Shown here piece by piece: positions 8,329-19,798 of a stretch of DNA of 64,000 nt. Source of the DNA: Kalaharituber pfeilii (taxonomy: Eukaryota > Ascomycota > Pezizomycetes > Pezizales > Pezizaceae). The translations under genes and the position numbers were made by a program. The stretch is from the NCBI GenBank assembly GCA_015179045.1, contig WHUZ01000035.1, positions 1 through 64,000 on the forward strand, written 5' to 3'. The notes beneath the pieces are model-generated. The model was not told the DNA's origin, ran no database searches, and was given only the letters and a program-made list of their open reading frames with translations. Numbering within the stretch: position 1 is the first letter of the stretch; each line of letters begins with the position of its first letter.

Positions 8329-10134
8329 CTAAATCCCGACAACTGCACCAACTCGCTTGTATGTTTCCACCACATCAAACATTCTGGCCACATCTCTACA
8401 CCTCTCCCTGTACTGCTCCGCATCTTCCTCCATCTCCATCTTGTCACCCTCCTGCGCCACCTCTCCCGTCTCTGCTGCTGCCATTGCAGGTACGTCAAAG
8501 AAGTCACTTGCGTCTGCCTCACCGTTGATAACCATCTCCAAGCGACCAAGCAACATGTCCAGACCCACACCTGGCGCAATAGCCTCAATACGCTCGGAGA
8601 TCTTGCCCGGTTTCGACTCGTACAAGTCGGCAAGATTTTCTGGGGCTTCATATTCAGACTCCTCCGGTGCGACGTCCATATCATACAGTGAGCTGTCGCA
8701 CTCCTCCTCTTCGCGCAAAGTTGGTAGTCTAGACTGTTTACTGTCATTGAAGTTGGGAGAAAACCCGTCGGCTGGAGGCGGGAATGAACTCCAGTCAATG
8801 AAGTCCTCTGCAGCGGGCTTTGTCACTTTACCAGACAAGTCCTGAAGGTTTGCAGGGCCCTGTGGTAAATCAAATACAGAGTAAACTTGGGGTGTTGTAG
8901 CCCACATGGGTGCTCCAGCAACTGGACCATATGCTAGTGCCCAATCGTCGTTGGCAAGATTTATCATGTTAGGATTAGGGTCCTTGTGATAATTTGGGGC
9001 TGGCTCAGGAGCCGGTGGTGCTGGCGTCTCCGCCGCCGCAGTAGCGGCAGCCTGACTCTTTTCCAACTCTGCCAAAAATGAGGAGAATGCAGGCGATCGA
9101 AGAACGCTGCGGGTAAATTCTTGTAGTTGTGCGATTTCTGACTTCAGCGTTGTGTTCTCGGCGCGGAGTTCTGCTGCTTCGGAAGTCTTATTGGCTACTT
9201 CAGCCTCAAGTTGAGAGATGTATTCTATAATTATGATTAGCCGCTTGTGAACATAATAACTTCTACCGAAACCGTAAGCTCTACCTTTTCTGCGTGACCG
9301 GAAAGCCCTAGCCGATACTTTATTCCTAAGCTGTCTTCGTTCCTTGCTTGACAACTTCTTTCCCTCCTCGCTAGCCAATAGCCTCTCATCTTCATCCATC
9401 TCTTCCTCATCCTTCTTCATCCTTGCAATATGCGGTAGTATTGACGAGGGAGATGGTGCCGACGGGACAATCTTAGGGGGCTTCATCCGGTTGAGAACGG
9501 CATTTATCCTCTGATCAATGTCCATATCTTTGGGCGTGTTGCCGGGTGCTGCTGCTGCTGCTGCCGCTGCTGCCGCTGCTGTTGCCTTCTTTGCCTGAGC
9601 TTCAGCCAGTCTTCGCTGATTTTCCAAATCTTTGTTATATGCTGCCCTTTGGGTATGAATACCAGCGTAAAGCCGTTTTCCGTCAAACCGTGGCGGGGGC
9701 TGGGGAATATATTTGACATCTCCTTCGTGGGCAGGTGCAATGCTGTTTGCATTCATGATCGAGGAGGGATCCACCGTTCCACCACGCTCCTCTGGAAAGA
9801 AATATGGTGGCATCATAGCGTTCAGCTGAGCATCCATATCCAACAAATCTGGGGACATGGTTATCGATGATGAAGCTCCGGGAGTGAGTTCCGGCAAAAA
9901 ATCTGCCGATAGTACGGGCGGCGGCACGGTTTGTGGATAGAGATCGTAAGGAAACGATGGCTGAATGACTGGTTGGGCAGATGATGTCCTTGAGAGATTC
10001 GTTGATGAAGAGTTTGCTGACGAGGGATTTGAAAACGGATAAATGTCTAGGTCAAGGAACGAGTCCATATCGCCGAATCCGCCTGAGTTGCTCTGCTCCT
10101 GCGAGGAGTACGTTGCACCGTTTCCGTGGTTCAT
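8329..10134 (-). CDS. bZIP transcription factor (fungal), one intron
   Basis: Predicted sequence-specific DNA-binding dimeric transcription factor, nuclear. The ATG at 10134 opens a frame that continues to 8329. A 60-bp GT-AG intron at 9225-9284 (branch-like GCTAATC) is proposed because its removal joins the basic region directly to the zipper, giving a 581-residue protein. The basic region is about residues 264-283 (KERRQLRNKVSARAFRSRRK), with the diagnostic N-x7-R (N271, R279). The zipper follows from EYISQLEAEV with Leu at 289, 303, 310 and 317. The N-terminal half is Ser/Pro/Gln-rich with a poly-Ala run of about 12 near residue 190. The C-terminal part is acidic, as in activation regions. 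The basic-region signature resembles ascomycete bZIPs of the Idi-4/Atf21-like type, but the exact orthologue is not certain. The intron has no in-frame stop, so retention would add 20 residues between the basic region and the zipper. Confidence 0.92.
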   Translation of the reverse strand: MNHGNGATYSSQEQSNSGGFGDMDSFLDLDIYPFSNPSSANSSSTNLSRTSSAQPVIQPSFPYDLYPQTVPPPVLSADFLPELTPGASSSITMSPDLLDMDAQLNAMMPPYFFPEERGGTVDPSSIMNANSIAPAHEGDVKYIPQPPPRFDGKRLYAGIHTQRAAYNKDLENQRRLAEAQAKKATAAAAAAAAAAAPGNTPKDMDIDQRINAVLNRMKPPKIVPSAPSPSSILPHIARMKKDEEEMDEDERLLASEEGKKLSSKERRQLRNKVSARAFRSRRKGRAYGFGRSYYVHKRLIIIIEYISQLEAEVANKTSEAAELRAENTTLKSEIAQLQEFTRSVLRSPAFSSFLAELEKSQAAATAAAETPAPPAPEPAPNYHKDPNPNMINLANDDWALAYGPVAGAPMWATTPQVYSVFDLPQGPANLQDLSGKVTKPAAEDFIDWSSFPPPADGFSPNFNDSKQSRLPTLREEEECDSSLYDMDVAPEESEYEAPENLADLYESKPGKISERIEAIAPGVGLDMLLGRLEMVINGEADASDFFDVPAMAAAETGEVAQEGDKMEMEEDAEQYRERCRDVARMFDVVETYKRVGAVVGI

Positions 10135-12022
10135 ACTCGCAAAGAGGTTGCTTGAGAGTTTAGATCCCCAGTCGGTAAAGGGGACGCTTCGGTGGTGGGC
10201 TATTAATCAAGAGCTTATTGGGGTGATTGAATTTCCGGGCACGATTACGATGCCGATTAAATCTGTATTTCAGTGCAGAGTGCTGTATATTTTGTAGTTT
10301 GTGCGGGTCACGGAGAGTTTAAGGGAAAGTTAGAAGGAAGGATATGGGAAAGGTAGAGAAATGAAGGATAGAGGAAGAGAATAAGCAGGCGAGCGAGAAG
10401 GAGCAGGGTTGGGAGGGGGGGGCAAGCCGGGGCCCGACGGAGGGTTAGTCTGGAAAGCGCCCAGTTGCGCCCAGCAGCAGCAGCAGCAGCAGCAGTCGGG
10501 CCGCCAGCGCCAGGCACCACTCGCAGCTTGGCACTTCAAGGCCCGTTGTGCGTGCGTCCCCATCCCAGCATGGGCCCGCCGAGGGGCAGTGCAAGCACGA
10601 TGCTGGGAGTCCATGGCCATGCTGAGGGCTACGCAGGGCCGCCGCTTCGGGGCCGGCCTTCCGGCTCTGCCAGCAACACAGGTTCACCACGGCCGCAGCG
10701 TCGCTGCAAACTTAGCAGCTCTGCGCCCGGGAGGCTTGCGCGCGGCGATCCAACTGTCAGTACGGAGTACGTATTTCTGCCCGCCCTCGGGTCTCGCCTT
10801 CGCGCTGAGTCAGTCTTCGGGGCCGTTGAATTCCAAGGGAGCACTCTGCCTGCAGAAGGAATGCTACCTGCCAGTCCGAATCTGTTCCAGTATTTGACTC
10901 TCTCGCTGCAGCTCCTGCGCAGCCCGCAGAACGTGCAACCAATTGCAGCAGTGCCTCAGAGGGAGGCTCAGAGCATCCTATTTTTACCCCACGACAAACT
11001 GCAGCCCCCCCCCCCCACCCAAGGTACAACATCTACCCGCCAAGCCACAAGTGACGCGTAATGCTTTCTGGCTCCATTCCCGATCGGGTAATGGAGATCG
11101 GTGCCGTACCTGCTCTTTCCGCCTGATCCCTGACATCCAACGATGGTGAGGAAAGATAGCTGCCGCAAAGGGAGGAGTAAAATTTGCAGCCGTTTCGGAT
11201 TTTGCGACTTGAAGTAAGCTTTAAGCTTCTGACTGATTGGGGTGAAAATGAGCTCAGGAGAGTGCGGGGGACGCTGGCTAATTTTCTCGTGGTGTCTGAA
11301 CCTTACACTGAAGCAAATCACTTGAAGGCATATTGTAAGCTAAAGCTATGTAGTAAAGTTGAGACCGTAGGAATCCCCAAATTTCTAAAGCATTGAGAAA
11401 AGGAAAAAAAACAGCAAGTATTCACGGCCATCTCAAGCACCCCAAATCACTGCACCACTCACAAGGCAACAGTGTCCCTTGCGCTCCCGTATGACCTTAC
11501 TTGCCAGCACATTTTCTTGTTGTCCTGCACGCCAAGTGACCATGTTTCCGATCGGGAACGAGTGCATCCGTACAAAAAATCTACAACATGGAGCTACAAT
11601 TCCTCCGCCTGCCGCAAATTCCTTCCGCGCCGGAGCCCGTAACCTCCGTAAGGTCTTATTTTTCATAATTGACAAGCTCGGCAGCCCAGGGGTCCGGTAA
11701 GGGTAGATTATTAAACTTTTAAGATATCACATTTTGCGTACATGCACATGTGTTAGGATTTCTAATAATTTATATCTCTGGCCATTCTAGGGGCTTGGTA
11801 TGAGACTACCATTCAAGTATATAAGATGACCACAAGGCTAGTCTCGTAAACGTCCTATGCCACATCTAGAAAACAGTATACGCTGAGGCAAACAATTTTC
11901 GCAGCAGTAGCTTTATTTCCCATCAGCCTCATCTCCCCATCTACTTTGGGTATATGATATGTTGGTGATTCAGGGAGCTCTTCCACCCTTAATAACCGCA
12001 AAATAACCAATATAGTTGGAAG
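10135..12022. other. GC-rich upstream region of the bZIP gene and spacer
   Basis: From about 10390 to 10980 the sequence is strongly GC-rich and contains a (CAG)8 run and several long overlapping open frames on both strands without motifs. These look compositional rather than coding. This is the likely promoter and 5' region of the leftward bZIP gene. From about 11060 to 11700 there is unique sequence with GATCGGG/CCGATCGGGAA words. A TATA-like GTATATAAG lies near 11816. Confidence 0.4.
10472..10495 (+). repeat. (CAG)8 microsatellite
   Basis: Eight perfect CAG triplets, 338 bp upstream of the bZIP start codon and in its presumed 5' region. It could encode Gln or Ala/Ser in chance frames, but no supporting gene was found. 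Confidence 0.95.
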
Positions 12023-12256
12023 ATGACTGCTTTAATTGCCGCCATGCGCTTGCGCTCCAGCCTTGAGGAGGCTTCTTCTAATCCAGCGCCAGAAAGTTTT
12101 CTTGATCATGCACATGAGGTCGTGTTTGCTGCGGAATCTGAGCGCACAGAAATAGGTATGTTACGTCGCCCTATGCACAATTACATCGAGAGTGCACATT
12201 TAGCCTTCCAGTATGCAGTCTCAGGTTATGTAGCTGAGACTCGATGCAAGAGTTAG
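12023..12256 (+). CDS. Hypothetical short ORF
   Basis: A 77-residue open frame begins with an ATG about 200 bp downstream of a TATA-like GTATATAAG. The first ~45 residues (MTALIAAMRLRSSLEEASSN...) have a protein-like composition. A GTATGT donor-like site occurs at about 12156, so a spliced form is possible. No family is recognised and it may be a chance frame. Confidence 0.2.
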   Translation: MTALIAAMRLRSSLEEASSNPAPESFLDHAHEVVFAAESERTEIGMLRRPMHNYIESAHLAFQYAVSGYVAETRCKS

Positions 12257-12878
12257 GTACAAGTACCCCCCCAAGCTTAGTATGTACTGAGGTCAAATTC
12301 TTGGCACTAAACGTATTGTGATAGCATGTTCTCGACCCCGCAGCGATACCTAACTCCTTCGCTGCTAAGCCATTCGTAACCATTGAGAAATCTTAGACAT
12401 GCCACCAAACACAGCGTGTACGCGCAACGTCAGCTTCTGTGTTACACAGAGAATTTGAGATTGTGCGCACTAGCGAGCTGTTGATAAACTTCCGCTGTCA
12501 TTTTAGAATAGCAACCGAGTACTGAAACTGGAGTAAGTAGCTGAGCGGGGAACGAAAAAAAAAAGCTAAGCGAGCAATTGTGCGTGAGAACTATCTGCCA
12601 ATATTGTATGCACAGGATCACCCAGCGATGATATAACCAACATGCGATGATATAACCAATGTGTTGCATCTGTCAGATTTAATTGAACAGCATTGCTAAC
12701 TATAGAGGCTCACAGATTAGCTCCGATGCAAAGTCACGAAGATCATGGCATATCTCATGTTTCTCAAATCAAGTTAACCCCTTCACTCCTTATGCTAACT
12801 GCTGTGCTAACAGATAAAGTCTGCTGCTTGTGTGGTGGTGGTGTCTGTGTGCCAATATGGAGAAGTAACATACTAGCC

Positions 12879-12946
12879 AGTAAAATATGTATTCGGACAG
12901 GGGTACTAATGCACATTATGCGCTATGTCCGAATACATATTTTACT
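12879..12946. repeat. Perfect 21-bp inverted repeat / hairpin
   Basis: The arms AGTAAAATATGTATTCGGACA (12879-12899) and its exact complement (12926-12946) flank a 26-bp spacer. It could be a tiny MITE, the remnant of a DNA element end, or a transcribed hairpin. No clear target duplication is seen at the borders. Confidence 0.85.
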
Positions 12947-13298
12947 AACTTACACGCTTGCAGCATGTCAACTCAAGGTGGTGCAAACTTGAATGCCTTA
13001 TCTTACCACCTCCAATGAATCTCGATACCATATTGAAGAAACATGAGTCAAAGCTTACTGATTCCATCCAGAATGACACATGTGAATATCTCAATTTGGA
13101 TATTGTCAATTCCAAATCTTTCGTTCCTTCGGAGGATTATTCAGCTTTTTCAGCTTTTTTATCATTTTCCATTTGTCCAACAATGAGAGATAAACTGCAT
13201 CTTCAGGCCACTCCGTGTCTATTTGAGGTTAGCATGGTGTCGCAGTGAGGAGTCACAGGGAGAGAGGTAGGCGCTTTTCTTTCCTTTCTTTTTCCTCC

Positions 13299-13360
13299 GT
13301 TTGTTTGTTTGATGTCACGTAACGTCGCATACACACTACCTACCTACATATGGCGGGAGT
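13299..13360 (-). mobile_element. Possible second-family LINE tail
   Basis: Read on the minus strand, the stretch ends ...TATGCGACGTTACGTGACATCAAAC followed by AAACAAAC. This shares GTTACGTGAC and the adenine-rich tail with the copies at 58870-58962 and 5309-5460. Similarity upstream is weak and no duplication was found. Confidence 0.3.
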
Positions 13361-16300
13361 GAGGTGGGCTCGAGATCAGGTGGAAGGCTTACTTCAACAA
13401 CCACATCGTGGCCACTGGCCTGCTTTGGTAATATATGTATTTCTGTCTGACATCGAAGCTAGGCTGTGGTACTGATCTCGTGCCCGAATCAATGGTGTAT
13501 GATAAATCTTGGTGCTTTAAAATCTCCGACCCCCATTTATAGCTAGATATTATAGCTATACAGTAGGAGATATTGTGGTAACTGCACCCGGGCCGCCAAC
13601 TAGAACTGCGAAGTTGAATTAGAGCTTAAACAATTGCAGGTCGCTGGGCTGGGAGTTCGTACAGCATGGATTGATGCAAAGCAAAGTCAGAAGAAATCTA
13701 ATAGCGCAATTAGATAATTTAAATTACTCTGTTTATAAACCCCAATGTACTGTATTCCAAACAAGTAGCATTTTACAGCAAGTACTTGGAAAGGATGCAG
13801 GTGGACGCGCGGCAGGCGTCAGCAATGTAGTCTCATTCAGTGGATACATAGTTCATATTACTCCGTTAATCGCTCAGGCACACCCACCCATGCCTAACAA
13901 GTGCTCACGTGGACTTTAGCTGTATCTGTAAGGTATACTAGGTATCACACTGCTTAGAAGGTGCTTATAAGTATTCATCTCGAAAAGCTCCATATCCACA
14001 GTATTCCTTCAGTTCATTTCGACTTGAGCATGCCCTCCTTGCTTCTTAAGATGACTAGGCTACTTCAAGCTCGCAACACTCTCTCTCTACCCTTACTGGT
14101 CCGTTGTTTATAACTTTGTGTCAACAGAATAGCTGAAGCACCTCAGGATTAGAGTCTGCACACGAGAACAAGCTAAGCAGGTCCGGAGGAGCAAATAATC
14201 AGAATGTCGAAACAAAGACAATGGGCATATCAACTGCATTTCCTGCAAAAGCCTTTAGGAAAGAACATTGACCCGCTTTTGAAATCGGCCGAGGAACTGC
14301 TGGAGAGTACTTGACGCTGTGGGATGTAAAAAAGGAAAAACCACAACAGGATCAACTATAAAGGATGGCAGTCAGCCAAGTTACGTTCTACTCTAGGATG
14401 GAACCACGTCTTCAACGTGGCGTACTATTGCAGAGATAGGGATTTCTTGTTATAGGAACAGCCCCATTTCCAAGTCAGCATAGTCTCCTGCATAAGCCCT
14501 CCCGGCTGAAATACATCTTTCTACCATATTCTTAATGATCTGCATCTTCACAAGGGTGTATTGGGTGAAATCAAATGAAATGCTAGAAGTTCATCTAGGA
14601 TTGAACAATTGCTCTACTGGAGCCTCTCCTGAGTTTCCCACTCTCCATACGTATTGGCATTGAATCCATAACAGAGATAGAAAAGCGTCCATTCATTAGT
14701 TCCTGGAGAAAACGTAGCCAATGCCGGTTACAGTTTACCGCTTCAGCACACAAAGAGGATGTTTCAGAAACTGCGTAGGCGCAGTGTCCTGACTCTGCCA
14801 CGTCGCCTATCTGTTACGAATCGTAACCAATCACCTACTATCTGCTGCGCCCAGAGGTAGGCCAGCGTCGTTACACACTGCCCAACCAGACTATACGCTG
14901 CAGTCGATAGGACTAATTGAAGGTATTTTGTCCCTTAATTACCCAAGGGCATAGTCTGCAAGCATATGTCAGGTGACCACCTAAACATAGATCTTTGCAG
15001 ACATGGACTATTGGAACGTTTTGTAATGTTTAGTGGCCAGCTGTTTTGAGAATTCAGCATATGTTAGTCTAGTTGTAAGAATACTAGAAGTTCCATATTG
15101 TTCAAGGCTAACTGTGGGCTTTCAACTAGACCAGTTAGGCTTTGCTCTACAGAGCACCCTTGGCATTAGAGAGTACACCTTACTCTAGTGGTGTCTGGGA
15201 TAAGCATTCCTGCTTTCCATTCTTAGATATCAGCTAGTCTCATACACGGTATAACACGTTTACTGTGATCGGGTGCATGTTACCCTGAATCGGGTGTGAA
15301 AGAAACCATTCCGTATCAGATCGACACATCTAGCACTAACGATGTTAGCAAATTATAAGTTGTTCAAAATAACATAATTGCGATTCAAGCGTATAATGAT
15401 CCCGTGTACCGCCTTCAAGCTATCGTCTAAGACTTGACTTTTTAAGACAGGAAATGGGTTTATGAAGCAAAATCATTAACCTCGGACAGTCAAGGATTTT
15501 TCACGGTAAATATTTTGTGTACGTACCAGTCGATTCCGGCGAGTATATTACCACATATACCCAATTAGATGCAATGTTATGCGATTGTGTTGTCTTCGTT
15601 CTGTTAATTGTACTATTTTAGTATATATAATCCCGAATTGATGGAGAGGAGGAGCTTTGGGGGGAAGAGGGAAGAAGAAGGGAGGGGCGGAAGTAAAAAG
15701 TAAAAATTTTGATTTGGCAATTGCGATTGTAATTGTAATTTTAATTATCGGACAATTTGGTGGTGATTAATGCAAGCTTTGGGAGTTGGAAATAAGAGGT
15801 TTTGGAGTTTGGAGTTTAGGGGTGTTCTTTTTGATTTTCATTTTCATTTTCATTTTTTTATTTTTTATTTTTTTATTTTTTCATATTTTATTGCATATCT
15901 GAAAGTATATTTAGGCCCAATACTTCGGGAATCCATTCAGGGTAATTAATCCGCAACCAAATATTTTATCAAATATTCTTACCTAAAATAAAAGTCCAAA
16001 CTCTAAACCATATGCGATGTACATTGTAAGGATTATACGAGATATGCGTATTGGCGTTAAGACCATCAGCAGGGAAACGTAGAGGATATAAATCGAAGAC
16101 GGATAATAGCTGATGGGGAATGGAGATGGGGATGTGAGAGGGAGTGGGTATATGACTCGAGTATGGATTGATTGGGTAGTAGAATAAAAGCCCGTGATAC
16201 ACGATACTCACAGGCCCCTATTACAAGTTTGACAGATGCAGTTCACACAGCTTGTCGCCGGTTCGACTAGAGTGCTATCTGTACTGGATGTATAGGCAAA

Positions 16301-16742
16301 GGGATAAGACGTTGCTTATGGACTTATGTACATGAAGGGGAGGCATGAGTTGAATACAAAAGCTGGCATGCGACATAGGGGACTATCATTCCATAGTTTC
16401 TTGAGCGGTGACCTATTTCCTGACCTTGGTCGATATGTCAGACGGGGCGCGGGGGCATATCTTATATTCCGCAGGGTTCGGGGCTTTATTCTCTTGATGC
16501 GGATAATTCCTACTCGGCTTGTCTGTGACAAGTAGATACTGACTGGGTTCAAATAAAGTAGATAAGAGCTGGGTTAAGGAAGATTGGGAGAGGTATGTTT
16601 TGGAGAGGAATAACTTATCCTTTTCTTCCCTTCAAGAACCTTAGTTATTATTTATCTAACAATCAGTGCTATCGGCTATTTCTATATACAGTTCTCGCAC
16701 ACTCACTACCCGGCGTTAGGGTAACAGTTCGATTTCCCAGGC

Positions 16743-19700
16743 CTACTCTCCTCCCTGTGGCACAAATACCAACTCCCTCGGCACTACCACCCCTCTCGCG
16801 GCAGCAACCTTCAACACCCCTTCCAACTGCTCTAAACTCTCCGCCTTTCCACCTCCATACCCCGCGATTCCCAATACCCCTCCTGGTCGAGACCCCTCCT
16901 CCTCCGCCTTTACCCTCCTCGCCAAATCCCTCAGCACAATCTCCACCAAATTCAGCTTCTGCTCCGCCATCAGCCTCATAATCACCTCCTTGTACGTCCT
17001 CATCGAGATCCTGAACGCGCCCGTCGTCGCGCCGATCTTGTCCTCGTCCACCGTCACCACGTCCCTCATTGCGCCTACGCCGCGGCTCGTGCCCGTCATC
17101 CTGCGGAATGCGCCGTACATGCCCGTCTCGGGGAAGACGAGCGGGGGCGGGTTGTCGAGGAGCTGCAGCGTCAAGGGATGGCCGAGGTTCAGCTCGTCGA
17201 TCTTGCGCAGCCAGTACATGATGCGTTGAACGACGCGGTCGCGCCAGAAGCTGAGGTGCCACTCGCGGGTGCGGAGGTTAGTGCCTTGGGGCGGCATGTA
17301 GAAGAGCTCGGGGGGTGGGCGCATGCGTGCGTAGCATTTGATGGTCTCTTCGAGGATGATGCGGTCAGGGGGCACGCCGCGCATGACAAGGTCCCGCCAG
17401 CATGCTTCCACACCGTCAATATCGCCCATCGTGAAGTAGTATCGTATAAAGACGGTATAAGTCGCTGAGGTCCCTTCGATGCCCCGCCATTGCATGATAG
17501 ACAAAATGTCCCGCGCTGCAACGATGTTGGCTGAGGAAGGATGCAGAAGACCGTCGATGAGGACCGTGTAGAACGTGGCGTTAGCGGTGATGCCGGACTG
17601 CTGCATTTGCTGGAGGAGTTCGGTACTGATTTGAAAGAGGGCTTCTTGGGGTGTTTTTGCGGTGGGCGGGGTGGTCGTCGAGTTTTCCTCCGAGTTGGGA
17701 GGGTCGTCGGCGGAGGACCAAGGTGTACTCCCGTCCTCGGGTTGCGAGGTGACGGTGTTTTGGAGGAAGGAGACGGCGCTCGTCGGAACGATGCCGTGGC
17801 GGAGCGAGTGGCGGTAGAGGCCGTTCAGGATGATGGTGCAGGTCACGACATCTGGTTTCATGCCGTGGGATTCCATTTCGGCGAGGTAGCGCATGCCTTC
17901 CACGATGTCACCGGCAGCCATATGTCCCCTGAGCAAGGTGTTATACGTGACTAGATCCGGCGAAATCCCAAGGGATCCTACAGCCCAATCCAAAATGCCC
18001 TGTGCCTCCTTCACGCAGTTATTCTTCATTAACCCATCAATCACGGCATTGATTGTCAGCAACGACGGCCTCGTATCCGTTTGCTGCGCCATCTGTCGCA
18101 GCGACTGAAGGCCTTCCTTTACGTGGCCAGAATTCAATAACGCATGCGTCCTGGTGGTCCACAGGAATGTATCTGGCTTGACTCCGCTAGATGTCATCTT
18201 CATCCAGAGCGTGCCGAGGAACCTGGCGTCGCGGGCTTTGCCGCAGCCCATCAGTAGCGCGTTCCAAGAGTGCACCGTAGGCTCAATTCCGGCTTTCAGC
18301 ATGTCGTTCCAGACGTGCGTTGCGGAGTCGATGTGGTTGAGGGAGGCGAAGGCCAGGATGAAGAGATTGTAGTGGTGACCTTTGAAAGGGGGAACGGTGC
18401 GGATCCCTTCCTCATATAGAGTCTGTAGATGTGGCACGTCTCGTCGTCGCACGGCGGATTTGATTTCCTCTCGGAGGCCACGGAGGTGGGTAAAAAAGTT
18501 TGTGGTCTCTAGCGAGCCTGCGGATTTGACGACCGTATCGATGAATTCCTGACTGAATCCGTGCGAGCTCAGGATTTCACGGATCTTGAGCTCGCTTGGT
18601 AGAAGGCGCATCTGTGGGATTGCGTGGTGCAGATCCGCGAAGAAAGTTCCTACAATCGGCCAGACCTTTGCAGTGTGTACGTCCGCATTGTTCTTGAATC
18701 GCATGTACAAGTAGGCACAATAAATTAGGACCCATAGCACAATTTGCGGTTCATCGATGGTGGACGCCGAGAGGTTATTCTGGTCTTCGTACAAGTCCAT
18801 AATCTGCCCCCGTAGATATGCAAGTTCGAGGCGGTATGGGGGGCAAATTCGGCATGCGTATTTGAGGATAGATTCGACTTGGTAGAACGCTCCACCCTTG
18901 AGGCTGTGGACAATTAGCTTAGAGAAAAAGGATGGATTCGCGATGTTCTTCTCAACCCATTCGTTTGCGACTTGGATGGCGGGGGGGAGTTCAGGCAGGT
19001 TAGGGCCCTGCTCGAGAATGAGGTCGAAAAGCTGAGAGGTCATGTCTTGCCGGAGCATCTTCTTGACTAACGGGTTCTCGAATGTAGGGGACCTGGACAG
19101 CGCAATGTACTGCTTCCATGCTTCCTTAAGATCCCTGCTTTTGATCGCCTCGGAGAGAGGGAGAAGAGGGCCGGTGACGAGCTCGTTGTCGGGGTTACCG
19201 CCAACGAAGATCTCTGTGGTGGCTTTGCGTTCGACATAGTGCTTCTTGAGGGTGCTGCGGCCGGGACTCCTTGGGGAAGTCTTCTCGACGAGGCCTAGGT
19301 AGTCCACAAGGGCGCTGTGGAGGGAGCTGCTGCGCAGGCTGTTTGAGTAGTCGACGTCGCCGTCGTCGGGGAATTGGCCGTTCGTGGGCTCGGGGGAGGC
19401 GTCATTGTGCGGCGCCGGGGACGCACCTTGCGAGGGAGGGGACGCACCTTCCGAGGGAGGGGACGCACCTTGCGAGGGAGGGGACGCACCTTGCGAGGGA
19501 GGGGTCTGGGACTGCGGGGTGCTGGTTGTGATTGAGCGGAGTAGCCGCGGAGGCCGTCGCGGAAGGGCTGCGAGCGCAGGGGCAGGCGGGGGGTGGGGCA
19601 GCCTGCTGAGGACGAAGCTGCGGCACGATGCGCAGAGCGGGGCAAACTGCTCGGCGCCGATTGCACGGGAGTCGTCAGCCTCGAGCTCTCCAGCGGGCCA

Positions 19701-19798
19701 GAATCAGCCGCTGATGCGGGGGGGGGGAGGATATGAGGTGCAGCAGCAGGAACGCGAGCGGGAGGGCGCGCGCTGAGAACGTACGGTGGAGCGAGCAT
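16743..19798 (-). CDS. Mitochondrial pentatricopeptide-repeat (PPR) protein
   Basis: Predicted organellar RNA-binding PPR protein acting in mitochondrial RNA processing or translation, or in complex assembly. The frame is open from 19617 to the stop at 16743 but has no ATG at its beginning. The proposed first exon is 19785-19798 (ATG at 19798), followed by a 167-bp intron (19618-19784, donor GTACGT, branch CTGAC, acceptor GCAG), giving 962 residues. The resulting N-terminus (MLAPPFVLSRLPH..., rich in Arg, Leu, Ser and Pro, followed by RRPPRLLRSITT) looks like a mitochondrial presequence. PPR-type helical pairs span about residues 419-596 and 670-765, for example YNLFILAFASLNHIDSATHV and YNTLLRGHMAAGDIVEGMRY. 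Four PPSQGAS heptads follow the presequence. The 3' part is GC-rich. The main ORF is certain; exon 1 is inference. The specific orthologue is not identified. Confidence 0.88.
19420..19503 (-). repeat. Four 21-bp tandem repeats in the PPR gene
   Basis: Four 21-bp units (GACGCACCTTGCGAGGGAGG on the plus strand plus one G; one unit has a single change) encode PPSQGAS, PPSEGAS and so on in the PPR protein just after the presumed targeting sequence. The unit length is a multiple of three, so copy-number changes keep the frame. Confidence 0.9.

Larger units (their letters stand above)
12257..16742. other. Long gene-free spacer
   Basis: No convincing gene is seen. Notable contents are a near-perfect hairpin (12879-12946), a possible LINE-type tail at 13299-13360, short open frames at 12958-13248, 13671-13919 and 14595-14801 (minus) with no recognisable motif, and an AT-rich part with TTTTCATTTTCATTTTT runs around 15830-15890. 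The stretch 16560-16742 is probably the 3' flank of the PPR gene. Confidence 0.4.

Noticed and set aside
10409..11061. Overlapping ORFs with poly-Gln or poly-Ala from (CAG)8
   Set aside because: Several frames are open at once in GC-rich promoter-like sequence. There is no start context, splice structure or domain.
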